Origin: Candidatus Zhuqueibacterota bacterium
GTDB taxonomy: Bacteria > Zhuqueibacterota > Zhuqueibacteria > Zhuqueibacterales > Geothermadaptataceae
Assembly: GCA_015491485.1 (NCBI GenBank)
Contig: WFVT01000301.1
Coordinates: 1 to 42,737 of the forward strand
Reading direction: 5' to 3'
DNA length: 42,737 bases
Below the pieces are notes generated by a model, which was not told the DNA's origin, did no database searches, and worked only from the letters and a program-made list of their open reading frames with translations. Every line of letters starts with the position of its first letter. The first letter of the stretch is position 1. Shown here piece after piece: positions 1 through 12,391 of the stretch. The position numbers were made by a program, and so were the translations under genes.

Positions 1-2
1 AG

Positions 3-401
3 TTGCGAGAGCGGAATAGCGAGTATATGGTGGTCAAGAATACTCTGGCCCGGCGGAGTGCCAAGGAAGCCGGAGTTGAGGATATTTTGCCTTATTTGCA
101 GGGACCGGTTGCCATTGCCTTTAGTTATGACGATCCGGCGGCGCCGGCCCGGGTGATTGCTGAGTTCTTGAAAAGCCATCCCAAACCTGAAGTGAAAGCC
201 TGCCTCATTGAGGGCGATGTGCTCCCGGGGGAAAAAGCCAATGAGATCGCCAAGTGGCCTACCCGAGAAGAGCTGATCGCCAAGCTGGTTGGGCAACTCA
301 ATGCGCCGGTGTACGGTTTGGTCAATGCACTGGCCGATGTCACCCGGCGGTTGGTGTATGTCCTCAACGCGATCAAAGAGAAAAAAGAAGGACAGGCGTA
401 A
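3..401 (+). CDS. rplJ: Large ribosomal subunit protein uL10 (L10), 5' truncated
   Basis: L10 anchors the L7/L12 stalk to 23S rRNA and so helps recruit translational GTPases. The visible 132 residues include the family motif VVKNTLARRS near the start and end in the helix LVYVLNAIKEKKEG that binds L12 dimers. The family is usually about 165-175 residues, so roughly the first 35-40 are missing upstream of the window edge. The TTG at base 3 is an internal leucine codon, not a start. The gene is followed after 93 bases by rplL, the standard rplJ-rplL order of the rif cluster. The leader where L10-L12 normally autoregulates lies outside the window. Confidence 0.95.
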   Translation: MRERNSEYMVVKNTLARRSAKEAGVEDILPYLQGPVAIAFSYDDPAAPARVIAEFLKSHPKPEVKACLIEGDVLPGEKANEIAKWPTREELIAKLVGQLNAPVYGLVNALADVTRRLVYVLNAIKEKKEGQA

Positions 402-494
402 TTTCCTGGTTGTCGTCATTGAGAAAACAACTTAACCCGAGCATTCCTTAATAGAAGCAACAAATCAGTATATGCGTAGAAGGAGGTAAGAGTC

Positions 495-893
495 GTGGCT
501 AAGCAAACCAATGGGACGATAGACAGCTTCATCGAGACGATTGAAAATATGTCGGTGAAGGAGCTGAACGAGCTGGTCAAGGCGCTCGAAGAGAAATTCG
601 GTGTCAGCGCTTCCGCTCCGGTGATGGCGGTGGCTGCTGCAGGTGCCGCTGGTGGTGCCGGTGCCGAAGCTGCTGAGGAAAAAACCGAATTTGATGTGAT
701 TTTGGCTTCGGCAGGTGCACAAAAGATTCAGGTGATCAAAGAGGTGCGTGCGATCACCAATCTGGGTCTCAAGGAGGCCAAAGAACTGGTGGATTCGGCT
801 CCGAAGCCCGTCAAGGAAGGGGTTTCCAAGCAGGAAGCCGAGGAAATCAAGTCCAAGCTTGAAGCCGTTGGCGCGACGGTTGAAATTAAATAA
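495..893 (+). CDS. rplL: Large ribosomal subunit protein bL12 (L7/L12)
   Basis: This is the multi-copy stalk protein that contacts EF-G, EF-Tu and IF2 on the 50S subunit. At 132 residues it is slightly longer than the usual 120-128. Residues 1-35 form the N-terminal dimerisation helices. Residues about 40-62 are the flexible hinge, very rich in Ala and Gly. Residues about 65-132 are the compact C-terminal domain, with the conserved stretch [14 protein letters not shown]. The start is GTG at 495, chosen because a full AGGAGGT Shine-Dalgarno sequence sits at 481-487. It lies 28 bases ahead of rpoB, consistent with co-transcription. Confidence 0.98.
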   Translation: MAKQTNGTIDSFIETIENMSVKELNELVKALEEKFGVSASAPVMAVAAAGAAGGAGAEAAEEKTEFDVILASAGAQKIQVIKEVRAITNLGLKEAKELVDSAPKPVKEGVSKQEAEEIKSKLEAVGATVEIK

Positions 894-921
894 CGTTCAT
901 CAAACGAAGGGTGGTTGATTT

Positions 922-3900
922 ATGTCCACGAATGGCAGAGTGGCGGAGCGTCACTCCTTTGCGCGGCTGAAAGCTGCCATCGATTTACCGGATTTGTTGG
1001 ACATCCAGTTGCGGTCCTTTGAGGAGTTCCTGCAGGCCAAGGTGCCCCCTTCTCAAAGGGAAAATAAGGGACTGCAAGCCGTGTTCAATAGCGTTTTCCC
1101 GATTATGGATAGTCGGGAAAACTTCGTTTTGGAGTTTGTCGAGTATTATATCGAGAAACCCAAGGCGAGTGTGAAAGAGTGCCAGGAACGCGGTATTACC
1201 TACGCGGCTCCCTTAAAGGCACGCTTGCGTCTATCGGTGAAGGATGAGTCCGACGAGGATTACGCCGAGACCACCGAGCAGGTGGTGTATCTCGGTAACA
1301 TTCCGTTTATGACCGAGCGGGGTACCTTTGTCATCAACGGGGCTGAGCGTATCATCGTCAGCCAGTTGCACCGCAGTCCGGGGGTGTTTTTCGAGGAAAC
1401 CAGCCACCCCAATGGCACCAAGATGTTCTCCGCCCGGATCATTCCGCTGCGGGGCTCCTGGCTCGAATTCACCACCGATATCAACGATGTCCTGTACGTG
1501 TTCATCGATCGCCGCAAAAAATTTCCGGTAACCACCCTTTTACGCGCACTCGGCTATTCCAGCAGCCGCGATATTCTGGAGCTGTTCGATCTGATCGAAG
1601 AAGTCCCGGTGTCGAAGCTGAAAGTGAATAAGCATGTTGGACGGGTTATCCTTTCGGATGCGGTGGATCTGGAGACGGGTGAGCTGATCGTCGAAGCAAA
1701 TCAGGAGCTGACCCCGGAACTGCTGGAAAAGCTGTCCGAATCGAACATCAAAACCGTGAATTTGTTGAAGCACGAAAGCTCTCTCGGGCCTGAGCTGATC
1801 AGCAATACGTTGCGAAAAGACCCGACGCGCTCCGAAAAAGAGGCGCTGGAGCTGATCTATCGCAGTCTGCGCTCCGGTGAAACCCCGGATATTGAAACCG
1901 CCCGCAATTTCCTGGAGCGGATGTTCTTCAATCCGAAGCGGTACGATCTCGGTGTGGTCGGGCGCTATCGCCTGAACAAGAAGTTGGGCCGTGAGATGGA
2001 CGTGGAAAACGCGGTGCTCACGCGTGAAGACATCATCGAGATCATCAAATACATTATCGATATGCGCAATGGCAAGCGTTCCGGGGACGATATTGATCAC
2101 CTCGGCAACCGGCGTGTGCGTACCGTGGGCGAACAGCTCTCGCAGCAGATGAGTGTGGGCCTGGCCCGCATGGCGCGTACCATTAAAGAGCGCATGAATC
2201 TGCGCGACAGCGAAAAGCTGACCCCGCAAGACCTGGTGAACGCGCGCACGATCCTGTCGGTGATCAATACGTTTTTCGGTACCAGCCAGTTGTCACAGTT
2301 TATGGATCAGACCAACCCGCTGGCGGAGCTGACGCACAAACGCCGTCTTTCGGCTCTGGGCCCCGGTGGATTGACCCGTGAGCGTGCCGGATTCGAGGTG
2401 CGCGACGTGCATTACACCCACTACGGCCGCCTCTGTCCGATCGAAACTCCGGAAGGCCCGAACATCGGTTTGATTTCTTCGCTGACCACCTACGCCCGCA
2501 TCAATGAATTTGGCTTTATCGAGACGCCCTACCGGCCGGTGAAAGACGGGAAAGTTCAGAACAAGATTGAATATTTGACAGCGGATGATGAAGACAAATA
2601 TGTGATCGCGCAGGCCAATGCACCGCTGGACCGTTACGGGCGTTTTGTCAATGACCGGGTTAAAGCACGGTTTAAGGGCGACTTCCCGGTGGTTTCACCG
2701 CAGGAAGTGAATTACATCGACGTATCGCCGAACCAGATGGTGTCGGCGGCGGCGTCGTTGATCCCGTTTCTGGAGCACGATGACGCGAACCGCGCGCTGA
2801 TGGGCTCTAACATGCAACGGCAGGCGGTGCCGCTCTTGAAGCCCGAGTCTCCCATTGTCGGAACCGGAATGGAAAAAGTGGTGGCGCGCGACTCCCGGGC
2901 GCTGTTGGTTTCGGATGTGGATGGCGTGGTTGAGAAAGTCTCCTCGGACGAGATCGTGATACGGCAGGATGTGGATGAAGACAATGGCAAGCTTAGCCGC
3001 GAGCAGTTACTGAATTTTGACGAAGACGGCATCCGCCGCTACCGAACGATCAAATTCATGCGTACCAATCAGGATACCTGCATCAATCAGCGTCCGCTGG
3101 TGCGTCCCGGGGATCGCGTGAAGAAAGGCGATGTGCTGGCCGACGGCTGCGCCACGGAGAACGGCGAGCTGGCGTTGGGCCGTAACGTGCTGGTGGCCTT
3201 CATGCCCTGGCGCGGTTACAACTTCGAGGACGCCATCGTCATTTCCGAGCGGGTGGTGCGCGACGACGTTTACACGTCGGTGCATATCGAAGTGTTTGAG
3301 TTGCAGGTTCGCGATACCAAACGCGGCGAGGAAGAGCTGACCCGCGAAATTCCGAATGTATCCGAAGAGGCCACCAAAAATCTCGACGAAAACGGCATCA
3401 TCCGGGTGGGAGCAGAAGTGCGTCCCGGTGATATTCTCGTCGGCAAGGTGACGCCTAAGGGCGAAACGGATCCGACCCCGGAAGAAAAACTGTTGAAGGC
3501 GATTTTTGGTGAAAAAGCCGGCGATGTGAAAGATGCCAGTTTGAAAGCGCCGCCGGGATTGCACGGAATTGTGGTGGACACCAAACTGTTCTCCCGGAAA
3601 AAGAAAGACGCCAAGACCAAACGCCAGGATAAAAAGGAAATTGAAGCGCTGGAACGGTGGCTGGATGAAGAGAAACAGCGGGTGCGCAGCTTGCTGAATA
3701 AAAAACTGGCGCACGTGTTGCAAGACCATCCTTCCCGGACGCTGCGCGATCTGGTGATGGGCAAGGTGGTGGTTCGCGCCAAAACCCGCCTGACCGAAGA
3801 TAAGCTGGCGGAACTGGATCTGGATGATTTGGACCTGAGCGAAGGGTTTACCGAAAACGAAGAAGCCAATCAACTGGCGAACGAGATTTTAGAAGCCTAC

Positions 3901-4728
3901 AAAAACAAGATTGAAGAACTGGAAGAGGAATTCGAACGCCGCAAGCTCAAAATTGTGGTGGGCGATGAGCTGCCTCCGGGCATTGTGCAATTGGCCAAAG
4001 TGTATGTGGCGCGCAAGCGGAAGTTGATGGTGGGTGATAAGATGGCCGGTCGCCACGGCAACAAAGGCGTGGTGGCGAAAATTGTGCCTATTGAGGATAT
4101 GCCGCATCTGGAGGACGGCACTCCGGTGGATATCGTACTGAATCCGTTAGGCGTGCCCTCGCGTATGAACCTGGGCCAGATTTATGAAACCAACCTCGGG
4201 TGGGCCGGCATGAAGCTGTGTAAGAAATATGCCACGCCGGTGTTCGACGGTGCAACCCACGAGCAGATTCGGGAAGAGTTGCGGAAAGCCGGACTGCCTG
4301 AGAGTGGAAAGACTACCGTTATTGATGGCCGGACGGGCGAGAAAGTGGATGCCGAAGTGACGGTCGGTGTGATTTATATGATGAAGCTCTCGCACCTGGT
4401 TGAGGATAAGATACACGCCCGTTCTATCGGACCGTATTCGCTGATTACCCAGCAACCTCTGGGCGGTAAAGCGCAATTCGGCGGACAACGATTTGGCGAG
4501 ATGGAAGTTTGGGCTCTGGAAGCTTACGGCGCTGCCCATGCGTTGCAGGAAATTCTCACGGTCAAGTCAGACGATGTACGCGGACGGAGCAAGGTGTATG
4601 AAGCGATTGTGAAAGGCGAAAACCTGCCCGAACCCGGTTTGCCGGAGTCGTTCAACGTGCTGATTCGTGAGTTGCAGGGCCTGGGTCTGGATGTGGAGCT
4701 GATCGAAGAGAACGGCCATCTCAAATAG
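922..4728 (+). CDS. rpoB: DNA-directed RNA polymerase subunit beta
   Basis: Catalytic beta subunit of RNA polymerase, 1268 residues (E. coli 1342, Bacillus about 1190). The rifampicin pocket starts with [12 protein letters not shown] at residues 452-463. The positions matching E. coli D516, H526 and S531 are D462, H472 and S477, all wild type. Other visible signatures are NMQRQAVPL, the [10 protein letters not shown] segment and [12 protein letters not shown] near the C-terminus. Residues about 890-1010 form a charged helical insert, also present in E. coli and other diderm lineages and absent from Firmicutes. The start is ATG with an upstream AAGGGTGG. It is separated from rpoC by 83 bases with no clear terminator, so both are probably on one transcript. 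Confidence 0.99.
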   Translation: MSTNGRVAERHSFARLKAAIDLPDLLDIQLRSFEEFLQAKVPPSQRENKGLQAVFNSVFPIMDSRENFVLEFVEYYIEKPKASVKECQERGITYAAPLKARLRLSVKDESDEDYAETTEQVVYLGNIPFMTERGTFVINGAERIIVSQLHRSPGVFFEETSHPNGTKMFSARIIPLRGSWLEFTTDINDVLYVFIDRRKKFPVTTLLRALGYSSSRDILELFDLIEEVPVSKLKVNKHVGRVILSDAVDLETGELIVEANQELTPELLEKLSESNIKTVNLLKHESSLGPELISNTLRKDPTRSEKEALELIYRSLRSGETPDIETARNFLERMFFNPKRYDLGVVGRYRLNKKLGREMDVENAVLTREDIIEIIKYIIDMRNGKRSGDDIDHLGNRRVRTVGEQLSQQMSVGLARMARTIKERMNLRDSEKLTPQDLVNARTILSVINTFFGTSQLSQFMDQTNPLAELTHKRRLSALGPGGLTRERAGFEVRDVHYTHYGRLCPIETPEGPNIGLISSLTTYARINEFGFIETPYRPVKDGKVQNKIEYLTADDEDKYVIAQANAPLDRYGRFVNDRVKARFKGDFPVVSPQEVNYIDVSPNQMVSAAASLIPFLEHDDANRALMGSNMQRQAVPLLKPESPIVGTGMEKVVARDSRALLVSDVDGVVEKVSSDEIVIRQDVDEDNGKLSREQLLNFDEDGIRRYRTIKFMRTNQDTCINQRPLVRPGDRVKKGDVLADGCATENGELALGRNVLVAFMPWRGYNFEDAIVISERVVRDDVYTSVHIEVFELQVRDTKRGEEELTREIPNVSEEATKNLDENGIIRVGAEVRPGDILVGKVTPKGETDPTPEEKLLKAIFGEKAGDVKDASLKAPPGLHGIVVDTKLFSRKKKDAKTKRQDKKEIEALERWLDEEKQRVRSLLNKKLAHVLQDHPSRTLRDLVMGKVVVRAKTRLTEDKLAELDLDDLDLSEGFTENEEANQLANEILEAYKNKIEELEEEFERRKLKIVVGDELPPGIVQLAKVYVARKRKLMVGDKMAGRHGNKGVVAKIVPIEDMPHLEDGTPVDIVLNPLGVPSRMNLGQIYETNLGWAGMKLCKKYATPVFDGATHEQIREELRKAGLPESGKTTVIDGRTGEKVDAEVTVGVIYMMKLSHLVEDKIHARSIGPYSLITQQPLGGKAQFGGQRFGEMEVWALEAYGAAHALQEILTVKSDDVRGRSKVYEAIVKGENLPEPGLPESFNVLIRELQGLGLDVELIEENGHLK

Positions 4729-4811
4729 CGGTCGCCCTGGTGGGTGATAAAAAATTTTATGGATCAATTGGCAGTTTTGGTCGAGCCGTATTTTAACCTG
4801 GAGGTGAGACC

Positions 4812-7800
4812 TTGAATTTTACGACGTCCAAAGACGGGGTCACCCGTCGCAATATCGTTGCGATTCGCATCAAGCTTTCTTCGCCGGACAAGATTCTCGA
4901 ACGGTCCCATGGTGAAGTCACCAAGCCGGAAACCATCAATTACCGCAGCTTCAAACCGGAAAAGGACGGTTTGTTCTGCGAAAAGATTTTCGGCCCGGTT
5001 CGGGATTGGGAATGTCACTGCGGCAAATACAAGCGGATTCGGTATAAAGGCATCGTTTGCGACCGCTGCGGAGTGGAAGTCACCACCAAAAGTGTGCGTC
5101 GTGAGCGCATGGGGCATATCACCCTGGCGGTGCCGGTGGTGCATATCTGGTTCTGGAAATCGATTCCTTCGAAGATCGGATATATTCTCGGGATTAGTCC
5201 CAAAAATCTGGAACGCATCATCTATTATGAATCGTATGTGGTCATTCAGCCGGGCCGCAGCGGCTTGATGCGTGGCGATCTGATTGACGAAGAAGAGTAC
5301 TTCCGCATCATGAACGAATATCCGCCCGATGCGGAAGAAAATGAAGAAGATAAATTTGACGCCCGTATCGGCGGCGAAGCGATTCTGGAGCTGCTCAAAC
5401 GCGTGGATGTCGATGCGCTGTCCAAAGAGCTGCGCATGGTGATCAAGCAGGAGACCTCGCAGCAGCGCCGCAATGAGGCGCTCAAGCGGCTGAAGGTCGT
5501 TGAGGCGTTCAAAAAGAGCGGCAACAAGCCGGAATGGATGGTGATGACGGTGATTCCGGTGATTCCGCCGGAACTTCGGCCGTTGGTGCCGCTGGAAGGC
5601 GGCCGCTTTGCGACGTCCGACCTGAATGATCTGTATCGCCGCGTGATTATTCGCAACAACCGCCTCAAGAAATTGATGGAAATCCGCGCGCCGGAAGTGA
5701 TTCTGCGCAACGAAAAGCGCATGCTCCAGGAAGCCGTGGATGCTCTGTTCGACAACGGCCGCAAATCGGCGGCGGTGCGCGGCGATGGCAACCGGCCGCT
5801 CAAGTCGCTTTCCGATATGTTGCGCGGCAAGCAGGGCCGTTTTCGTCAAAACCTGCTCGGCAAGCGTATCGATTACTCCGGCCGTTCGGTGATTGTCGTG
5901 GGGCCCGAGCTGAAACTGCACGAATGCGGGCTGCCGAAAGAGATGGCGCTGGAGTTGTTCAAGCCGTTTGTGATCCGCAAACTGGTGCATCATGGCTTTG
6001 TCAAGACCGTCAAAAGTGCGAAAAAATTGGTCGATAAACGCAGCCCGGAAGTCTGGGACCTGCTGGAAGACATCATCGATGATCATCCGGTTTTATTGAA
6101 CCGGGCGCCCACGTTGCACCGGCTGGGCATCCAGGCGTTTCAACCGGTGCTGGTGGAGGGCAAGGCGATCCAGATTCATCCGCTGGTCTGCGCGGCGTTC
6201 AATGCGGACTTCGACGGCGACCAGATGGCGGTTCACGTGCCGCTCTCTTACTACGCGCAGGTGGAATCGCGTGTGCTGATGCTGTCGAGCCACAACATTC
6301 TGTCGCCGGCAAACGGACGCCCTCTGGCCATCCCGAGTCAGGATATCGTGCTGGGGCTGTACTACATCACCAAGCGGCGACCCGGCGTCAAGGGCGAAGG
6401 CATGCGCTTTGCCAATCCGGATGAAGCGATCATTGCTTACAATAATAAACGGCTCAGCCTGAATGCCACCATTCACGTCCGCTTCCCGGAAGGCATGATC
6501 GAAACCACAGTGGGGCGGATCATTTTCAACCGGATTTTGCCGGAAGGCATGCCGTATATCAACGAGCTGCTGACCAAAAAGCGGCTGGAGCAAATCGTCG
6601 GCCAGGTGTATCGGGAATACGGCAATTATCGTTGTGCCCTGTTTTTGGATAAGCTCAAAGATCTGGGCTTCGAGTATGCCATGTATTCGGGCGTAACCAT
6701 CGGCATCGATGACGTGATTATCCCGGAAGAAAAGCCGGCGTTGCTGCAAAAAGCCACGGAGCAGGTGGAGAAGATTCAAAAGCAGTACGAAAGCGGTATT
6801 ATCACCGATGGTGAGCGTTACAACAAAATTATCGATATCTGGACGCATACCACCAGTGAAGTTGCCGAGCGCATGTTTGATAGGCTGGCTAAGGATCGGG
6901 ACGGCTTCAATCCCATCTACATGATGGCCGATTCCGGCGCTCGCGGATCGAAAGAACAGATTCGACAGCTTGCCGGTATGCGTGGCTTGATGGCCAAGCC
7001 GCAGAAAAAAATGACCGGCCAGATGGGTGAAATTATCGAGAACCCGATTACCGCCAACTTCCGCGAAGGCCTGTCGGTATTGGAGTACTTCATCTCCACG
7101 CACGGCGCCCGTAAAGGTCTGGCGGATACGGCGTTGAAAACCGCCGACGCCGGTTACCTCACCCGCCGCCTGGTGGACGTGGCTCAGGATGTGATTGTCT
7201 CCGAGCTCGATTGCGGCACCATTTTGGGTCTGCGAATCGGCGACCTGAAAGAGGGCGAGGAAGTGATCGAGCCGCTGCGGGACCGTATCCTCGGTCGCGT
7301 CGCCGCTGAAGATGTGTATGATCCTGAGACCGGCGATGTGATCGTCGAGGCAGGCGAGCTGATCGACGAAACCAAAGCGGACAAAATCAGTGATGCAGGC
7401 ATCGAGACGGTGTATATCCGCTCGGTGTTGACTTGCGAGGCGGAACGCGGTGTATGCGCCAAGTGTTACGGACGCAATTTGGCGACCGGAAAACTGGTGG
7501 ATATCGGTGAGGCGGTCGGTGTGATGGCGGCACAGTCCATCGGCGAACCTGGCACCCAGCTGACCTTGCGGACGTTCCATATCGGCGGTACAGCCTCGCG
7601 TATCGCCGCACAGTCGCAGGTGACCGCCCGTCATGAAGGGACGGTGCATTTTGAGAACCTGAAAGCCGTCACGCAATCGGATGGTTCGCGGGTGGCCGTG
7701 GGTCGCAACGCACGCCTGAAGATCATTGACGACAACAACCGCGTGCTGTCGCAGTTCATTATCCCGTACAGTGCCAAGATTAACGTTGAAGAAGGCCAGA

Positions 7801-9029
7801 AAGTCACGCGCGGCCAGGTGCTGTTCAATTGGGATCCGTACACGGCGAATATCGTGTCCAATCACGACGGCTATGTGCAATTTGTGGATATCAAAGAAAA
7901 TATCACCATGCGCGAAGAGCTCGATGACACCACCGGATTGAAGCAACGGGTGATCATCGAGTCCAGAATGCGTAACCTGAATCCGGCGATCAATGTTGTG
8001 GATGAGCAGGGCAATGTGCTGAGCACCTACATGTTGCCGGTTCGGGCGCACCTGGCGGTCAACGAAGGTCAGAAAGTGCACGCCGGTGACATTCTGGTGA
8101 AAATACCACGACGGATCGCCAAAACGCGCGACATTACCGGTGGTCTGCCGCGGGTGGCTGAGCTGTTTGAAGCCCGCCGTCCGAAAGAACCGGCCATCGT
8201 GTCGGAGATCGATGGTACGGTCAAGTTCGGTGAAATCCGCCGCGGAATTCGCCGGATCACGGTGACCTCGCGCGATGGTAAAGATGAACGGACTTACATG
8301 ATCCCGTACGGCAAACACATCCTGGTCCATGATGGTGATTATGTGGAAGCGGGTGAAAAGCTGTGCGAGGGGTCGATTGCGCCGCAGGATATTTTGAATA
8401 TCCTCGGTCCGAATAAGGTGCAGGAATACCTGGTGAATGAAATCCAGGAGGTGTACCGCCTGCAGGGTGTGCGCATCAATGATAAGCACATCGAGGTCAT
8501 CGTGCGCCAGATGCTGCAGAAGGTGCGCATCGAAGACCCGGGCGATACAGAATACCTGCCCGGCGATCAGGTGGATAAAATTCGCTTCCTGCAAGAAAAC
8601 GAGAAAATCCGCCATAAGCTGGTCATTACCGATCCGGGTGATTCCGATTTTGAGAAAGACCAGGTGGTGGATCGTGAAGAGTTCGAGCAGGAAAATGAGC
8701 GTCTAAAGAAAGCCAAGAAAAAGCCGGCCGAGGCGCGGCAGGCGATGCCGGCGACCTTCCAGCCGCTGTTGCTGGGCATCACCAAGGCATCGCTGACCAC
8801 CGAAAGCTTCATTTCGGCGGCATCGTTCCAGGAAACCACACGCGTCCTGACCGATGCGGCCATTGCCGGTAAGACCGACCATCTGATCGGTCTGAAAGAA
8901 AATGTCATTATGGGCAATCTGATTCCGGCTGGAACCGGATTGAACCGGTATAAACGCTTGCGAGTCCGCAAAAAGACCGAGGAGGTCGAAGAGGCGGCGG
9001 CGGAAGCGGTGCAAAAGGCGGCCGGATAA
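4812..9029 (+). CDS. rpoC: DNA-directed RNA polymerase subunit beta'
   Basis: Largest RNA polymerase subunit, 1405 residues, close to the E. coli length. The N-terminal zinc site is C68, C70, C83 and C86. The absolutely conserved active-site loop NADFDGDQ occupies 464-471, with Mg-binding D466, D468 and D470. The bridge-helix and trigger-loop region is marked by [18 protein letters not shown] second zinc-type cluster ([11 protein letters not shown]) follows. The C-terminal clamp segment [15 protein letters not shown] is intact. The start is TTG at 4812, supported by GGAGGTGAG about 5 bases upstream; no ATG fits the conserved N-terminus. Downstream lie 172 bases with a small hairpin and a promoter-like pair before rpsL. 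Confidence 0.99.
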   Translation: MNFTTSKDGVTRRNIVAIRIKLSSPDKILERSHGEVTKPETINYRSFKPEKDGLFCEKIFGPVRDWECHCGKYKRIRYKGIVCDRCGVEVTTKSVRRERMGHITLAVPVVHIWFWKSIPSKIGYILGISPKNLERIIYYESYVVIQPGRSGLMRGDLIDEEEYFRIMNEYPPDAEENEEDKFDARIGGEAILELLKRVDVDALSKELRMVIKQETSQQRRNEALKRLKVVEAFKKSGNKPEWMVMTVIPVIPPELRPLVPLEGGRFATSDLNDLYRRVIIRNNRLKKLMEIRAPEVILRNEKRMLQEAVDALFDNGRKSAAVRGDGNRPLKSLSDMLRGKQGRFRQNLLGKRIDYSGRSVIVVGPELKLHECGLPKEMALELFKPFVIRKLVHHGFVKTVKSAKKLVDKRSPEVWDLLEDIIDDHPVLLNRAPTLHRLGIQAFQPVLVEGKAIQIHPLVCAAFNADFDGDQMAVHVPLSYYAQVESRVLMLSSHNILSPANGRPLAIPSQDIVLGLYYITKRRPGVKGEGMRFANPDEAIIAYNNKRLSLNATIHVRFPEGMIETTVGRIIFNRILPEGMPYINELLTKKRLEQIVGQVYREYGNYRCALFLDKLKDLGFEYAMYSGVTIGIDDVIIPEEKPALLQKATEQVEKIQKQYESGIITDGERYNKIIDIWTHTTSEVAERMFDRLAKDRDGFNPIYMMADSGARGSKEQIRQLAGMRGLMAKPQKKMTGQMGEIIENPITANFREGLSVLEYFISTHGARKGLADTALKTADAGYLTRRLVDVAQDVIVSELDCGTILGLRIGDLKEGEEVIEPLRDRILGRVAAEDVYDPETGDVIVEAGELIDETKADKISDAGIETVYIRSVLTCEAERGVCAKCYGRNLATGKLVDIGEAVGVMAAQSIGEPGTQLTLRTFHIGGTASRIAAQSQVTARHEGTVHFENLKAVTQSDGSRVAVGRNARLKIIDDNNRVLSQFIIPYSAKINVEEGQKVTRGQVLFNWDPYTANIVSNHDGYVQFVDIKENITMREELDDTTGLKQRVIIESRMRNLNPAINVVDEQGNVLSTYMLPVRAHLAVNEGQKVHAGDILVKIPRRIAKTRDITGGLPRVAELFEARRPKEPAIVSEIDGTVKFGEIRRGIRRITVTSRDGKDERTYMIPYGKHILVHDGDYVEAGEKLCEGSIAPQDILNILGPNKVQEYLVNEIQEVYRLQGVRINDKHIEVIVRQMLQKVRIEDPGDTEYLPGDQVDKIRFLQENEKIRHKLVITDPGDSDFEKDQVVDREEFEQENERLKKAKKKPAEARQAMPATFQPLLLGITKASLTTESFISAASFQETTRVLTDAAIAGKTDHLIGLKENVIMGNLIPAGTGLNRYKRLRVRKKTEEVEEAAAEAVQKAAG

Positions 9030-9104
9030 TTCATGGGTTGCCGTTGGAGTGATGAGCCGGATATCAGATCGTATGCAATGGGATTCTGTGGTAAATCAAA
9101 ACGA

Positions 9105-9125
9105 CATGCCGTGCCAAACGGCATG
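9105..9125 (+). other. Small hairpin between rpoC and rpsL
   Basis: The arms CATGCCGT (9105-9112) and ACGGCATG (9118-9125) are perfect 8-bp complements around a 5-base loop. A short A-rich then T-rich stretch follows 10-30 bases later, but no uninterrupted U tract, so I do not call it an intrinsic terminator. It may be a pause, processing or 3'-end structure of the rif transcript. Confidence 0.4.
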
Positions 9126-9141
9126 AGCAAGTGTAAAAAAA

Positions 9142-9175
9142 TTGTTGCATTTTTCGAATCGAATAGATATATTTT
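9142..9175 (+). promoter_or_regulatory. Candidate promoter for rpsL-rpsG
   Basis: TTGCAT (9145-9150) and TATATT (9168-9173) are separated by 17 bases, a good sigma-70 spacing. The same bases can also be read as the Bacteroidota type, TTG followed after about 20 bases by TATATTTT. It ends 26 bases before the TTG start of rpsL. This rests on sequence pattern only. Confidence 0.45.
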
Positions 9176-9201
9176 AAGTCTGTATTCTGTAAGGAGGAGT
9201 C

Positions 9202-9573
9202 TTGCCAACGATCAATCAACTTGTTCGGTTTGGGCGTAAGAAGGTCAAAAAGAAAACGTCTTCGCCGGCGTTGACGGGGTCTCCGCAGCGTCGCGGCGTG
9301 TGTACACGTGTCTATACGACGACGCCCAAGAAGCCTAACTCGGCTCTGCGGAAAGTAGCGCGAGTTCGTCTGACCAATGGCTACGAAGTGACCGCCTATA
9401 TCCCCGGTGAGGGGCACAATCTGCAGGAACACTCGATTGTGCTGATTCGCGGCGGTCGTGTAAAGGATCTGCCCGGCGTTCGTTATCACATCGTTCGCGG
9501 TGTGTACGACACCAGTGGTGTTCAGGATCGCAAAAACGGCAGATCGAAATACGGAACCAAACTGAAAAAATAG
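9202..9573 (+). CDS. rpsL: Small ribosomal subunit protein uS12 (S12)
   Basis: Decoding-centre protein of the 30S subunit, 123 residues, the normal length. The conserved loops [12 protein letters not shown] and [13 protein letters not shown] are intact. The lysines whose substitution gives streptomycin resistance in other bacteria (K43 and K88 here) are wild type. D89 is in the position methylthiolated by RimO where that enzyme exists. The start is TTG at 9202 with AAGGAGG at 9191-9197, giving the classic N-terminus MPTINQLVR. It is followed after 16 bases by rpsG. Confidence 0.99.
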   Translation: MPTINQLVRFGRKKVKKKTSSPALTGSPQRRGVCTRVYTTTPKKPNSALRKVARVRLTNGYEVTAYIPGEGHNLQEHSIVLIRGGRVKDLPGVRYHIVRGVYDTSGVQDRKNGRSKYGTKLKK

Positions 9574-9580
9574 CGACTGA

Positions 9581-10057
<477 letters not shown>

Positions 10058-10085
10058 GGCTTACACCAAATTTGCATAAAAACCC

Positions 10086-10127
10086 GGGGAAGAAACTGCT
10101 TTCTGGTTCCCGTTTCTTCCCCTTTTT
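10086..10127 (+). terminator. Rho-independent terminator between rpsG and fusA
   Basis: The arms GGGGAAGAAAC (10086-10096) and GTTTCTTCCCC (10112-10122) are perfect 11-bp complements around a 15-base loop, followed directly by five T (10123-10127). This is a textbook intrinsic terminator. It lies inside what is usually a single str operon, so it either separates rpsL-rpsG from fusA-tuf or acts as a partial attenuator. Confidence 0.85.
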
Positions 10128-10166
10128 ATGGAAAATTCATGGCAATCGTATGTGTTTTGCTTTTTA

Positions 10167-10193
10167 TTGTCGGTAAACGACGCGGAATATTTA
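10167..10193 (+). promoter_or_regulatory. Weak candidate promoter for fusA
   Basis: TTGTCG (10167-10172) and TATTTA (10188-10193) are spaced by 15 bases, shorter than ideal, about 40 bases before the fusA start. I list it because the preceding terminator implies that fusA needs its own promoter; the match alone is weak. Confidence 0.25.
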
Positions 10194-10232
10194 AACTGAA
10201 CATCGAAAACAAGCATTGGGAATTATAGAGGT

Positions 10233-12332
10233 ATGTCTAACAACAATCTTAAAATGCTCGAACGGACCCGGAATATCGGCATCATGGCCCATATCGATGC
10301 CGGAAAGACGACGACGACGGAGCGGATTCTGTTCTACACGGGCAAGGTGCATCGAATGGGTGAGGTGCACGAAGGCGCCGCCACCATGGACTGGATGGAG
10401 CAGGAAAAAGAGCGCGGCATTACCATTACTTCCGCTGCGGTGACCTGCTACTGGCGCGATCACCGAATTAATATTATCGATACCCCGGGTCACGTGGATT
10501 TTACAGTCGAAGTCGAACGGTCATTGCGTATTTTGGATGGTGCAGTGGCCATTTTTTGTGCCGTCGGCGGCGTGGAGCCGCAGTCGGAGACCGTATGGCG
10601 GCAGGCGGATAAATATCAGGTGCCCCGCATCGCCTTTGTCAATAAAATGGATCGTGTCGGCGCGGATTTTTATAACGCCGTGCAAATGATGAAAGACCGC
10701 CTCGGTGCGCATGCCGTGCCCATTCAGATTCCCATGGGCGAAGGCGATATGTTCACCGGTCTCATTGATCTAATAAAAATGAAGGCGGTGGTTTATCATG
10801 AGGACTCGCTGGGAACCACCTGGGAAGAAATTGAAATCCCCAACGATCTGAAAGAGATCGCCGATGAATATCGGACCAATCTTCTCGAGGCGATCAGCGA
10901 ATATGATGACACCCTGATGGAGAAATATCTCGAGGGTGAACCTATTTCCGAAAAGGAGATTCATGAAGCGATCCGCAAGGCGACGATCGATGTGAGCATC
11001 GTCCCGGTACTGTGCGGATCTGCCTTCAAAAATAAAGGTGTGCAGCGCCTTCTGGATGCCATCACCTTGTATTTGCCGTCGCCGCTGGATATCCCGGCGA
11101 TCAAAGGCCATCATCCGAAGACCGGCGAAGAAATCGTGCGCAAACCGTCGTTCGACGAACCGTTCTCGGCGCTTGCATTCAAAATCATGACCGACCCTTA
11201 CGTCGGCCGTTTGACCTATTTCCGGGTGTATTCCGGCGTGCTGAAGGCCGGTTCGTATGTGTACAACCCGAACGTGGGCAAACGCGAGCGTATTGGGCGC
11301 ATCCTGCGCATGATGGCGAATAAGCAGGAAGATATCACCGAAGCCCGTGCAGGCGATATTGTCGCGGCGGTGGGATTGAAGCATACCAAAACCGGTCACA
11401 CGTTGTGTGCCGAGGACAAACAGGTAATTCTGGAGCAGATGGTCTTCCCCGAACCGGTGATCTCGGTGGCGATTGAGCCCAAGAGCAAGGCGGATCAGGA
11501 CAAGTTGGGCGACTCGTTGAACAAGCTGGCCGATGAAGATCCGACTTTCCGTATTCGCACGGATGAGGAGACGGGGCAGACGATCATCTCCGGTATGGGT
11601 GAGCTGCATCTCGAAGTCATCGTGGACCGGCTGGTGCGTGAATTCAAAGTGCACGCTAACGTCGGTAAGCCGCAGGTGGCTTACAAAGAAAGCATCACCA
11701 AAAAGGCGCGCGGCGAAGGTAAATTCATCCGCCAGTCCGGTGGTCGCGGCCAGTATGGTCACTGTATCATTGAAATCGAGCCGAATGAGCCCGGCAAAGG
11801 CTTTGAGTTCGAGAACAAGATCGTCGGTGGCGTGATCCCGCGCGAATACATCAATCCGGTTGCCGAAGGCATTCAGGAGGCGATGTTGAACGGGGTCATC
11901 GCAGGCTATCCCGTGATCGACGTCAAAGTGACCTTGCTGGACGGCTCGTATCACGAAGTGGACTCTTCGGAAATGGCTTTCAAGGTGGCGGGCTCGATGG
12001 CTTTTAAAGATGCCGTCTCCAAAGCGGATCCGATTCTGCTTGAACCGATTATGGATGTGGAAGTGGTCGTTCCGGAGGAGTATATGGGTGACGTGATGGG
12101 GGATTTGAATTCCCGTCGCGGCCGGATCCGTGGAATGGTGCCTCGCAAAGATGCCCAGGTCATTTCTGCCTCGGTGCCATTGAGCGAGATGTTCGGTTAC
12201 GCGACCACTTTGCGCAGCATTACCCAGGGACGTGCGATTTATACCATGCAATTCTCGCATTATGAGCCGGTTCCGCAGAACATCGCGGATCAAATCATGG
12301 ATAAGGTAAAGGGCGTTCAAGCGGAAAAATAA
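10233..12332 (+). CDS. fusA: Translation elongation factor G
   Basis: Ribosomal translocase GTPase, 699 residues, the usual length. G-domain motifs are AHIDAGKT at 19-26, RGITI at 61-65 with switch-I T64, DTPGH at 83-87 and NKMD at 137-140, then GSAF in the G5 region. Domains II-V follow, with the domain III/IV signatures GMGELHLEV and SGGRGQYGH. The start ATG is fixed by homology ([17 protein letters not shown] follows at once). An AGAGG lies only about 1 base upstream, a poor ribosome binding site for such a highly expressed gene. It is probably transcribed with tuf, 59 bases downstream. Confidence 0.99.
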   Translation: MSNNNLKMLERTRNIGIMAHIDAGKTTTTERILFYTGKVHRMGEVHEGAATMDWMEQEKERGITITSAAVTCYWRDHRINIIDTPGHVDFTVEVERSLRILDGAVAIFCAVGGVEPQSETVWRQADKYQVPRIAFVNKMDRVGADFYNAVQMMKDRLGAHAVPIQIPMGEGDMFTGLIDLIKMKAVVYHEDSLGTTWEEIEIPNDLKEIADEYRTNLLEAISEYDDTLMEKYLEGEPISEKEIHEAIRKATIDVSIVPVLCGSAFKNKGVQRLLDAITLYLPSPLDIPAIKGHHPKTGEEIVRKPSFDEPFSALAFKIMTDPYVGRLTYFRVYSGVLKAGSYVYNPNVGKRERIGRILRMMANKQEDITEARAGDIVAAVGLKHTKTGHTLCAEDKQVILEQMVFPEPVISVAIEPKSKADQDKLGDSLNKLADEDPTFRIRTDEETGQTIISGMGELHLEVIVDRLVREFKVHANVGKPQVAYKESITKKARGEGKFIRQSGGRGQYGHCIIEIEPNEPGKGFEFENKIVGGVIPREYINPVAEGIQEAMLNGVIAGYPVIDVKVTLLDGSYHEVDSSEMAFKVAGSMAFKDAVSKADPILLEPIMDVEVVVPEEYMGDVMGDLNSRRGRIRGMVPRKDAQVISASVPLSEMFGYATTLRSITQGRAIYTMQFSHYEPVPQNIADQIMDKVKGVQAEK

Positions 12333-12341
12333 CTGAACCCG

Positions 12342-12370
12342 TTGACAATCTTACTTGGATTTTAAGTTTC
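12342..12370 (+). promoter_or_regulatory. Possible promoter in front of tuf
   Basis: A perfect TTGACA hexamer lies at 12342-12347 in the fusA-tuf gap. No TATAAT-like box has proper sigma-70 spacing: TAATAA at 12371 is 23 bases away. A Bacteroidota-type box, TAAGTTTC at 12363-12370, lies 18 bases after the TTG and matches TAnnTTTG in all but one base. A secondary tuf promoter is plausible but unproven. Confidence 0.3.
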
Positions 12371-12391
12371 TAATAACCTGGAGGATGAAAG

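Noticed and set aside
4764-6086. Minus-strand open frame of 440 codons across the rpoB-rpoC gap
   Set aside because: Mirror of rpoC codon bias; no family resemblance and no ribosome binding site in context.
6093-8615. Minus-strand open frame of 840 codons opposite rpoC
   Set aside because: It is an antisense shadow of a highly conserved gene, with low-complexity His/Arg/Phe-rich composition and no recognisable domain.
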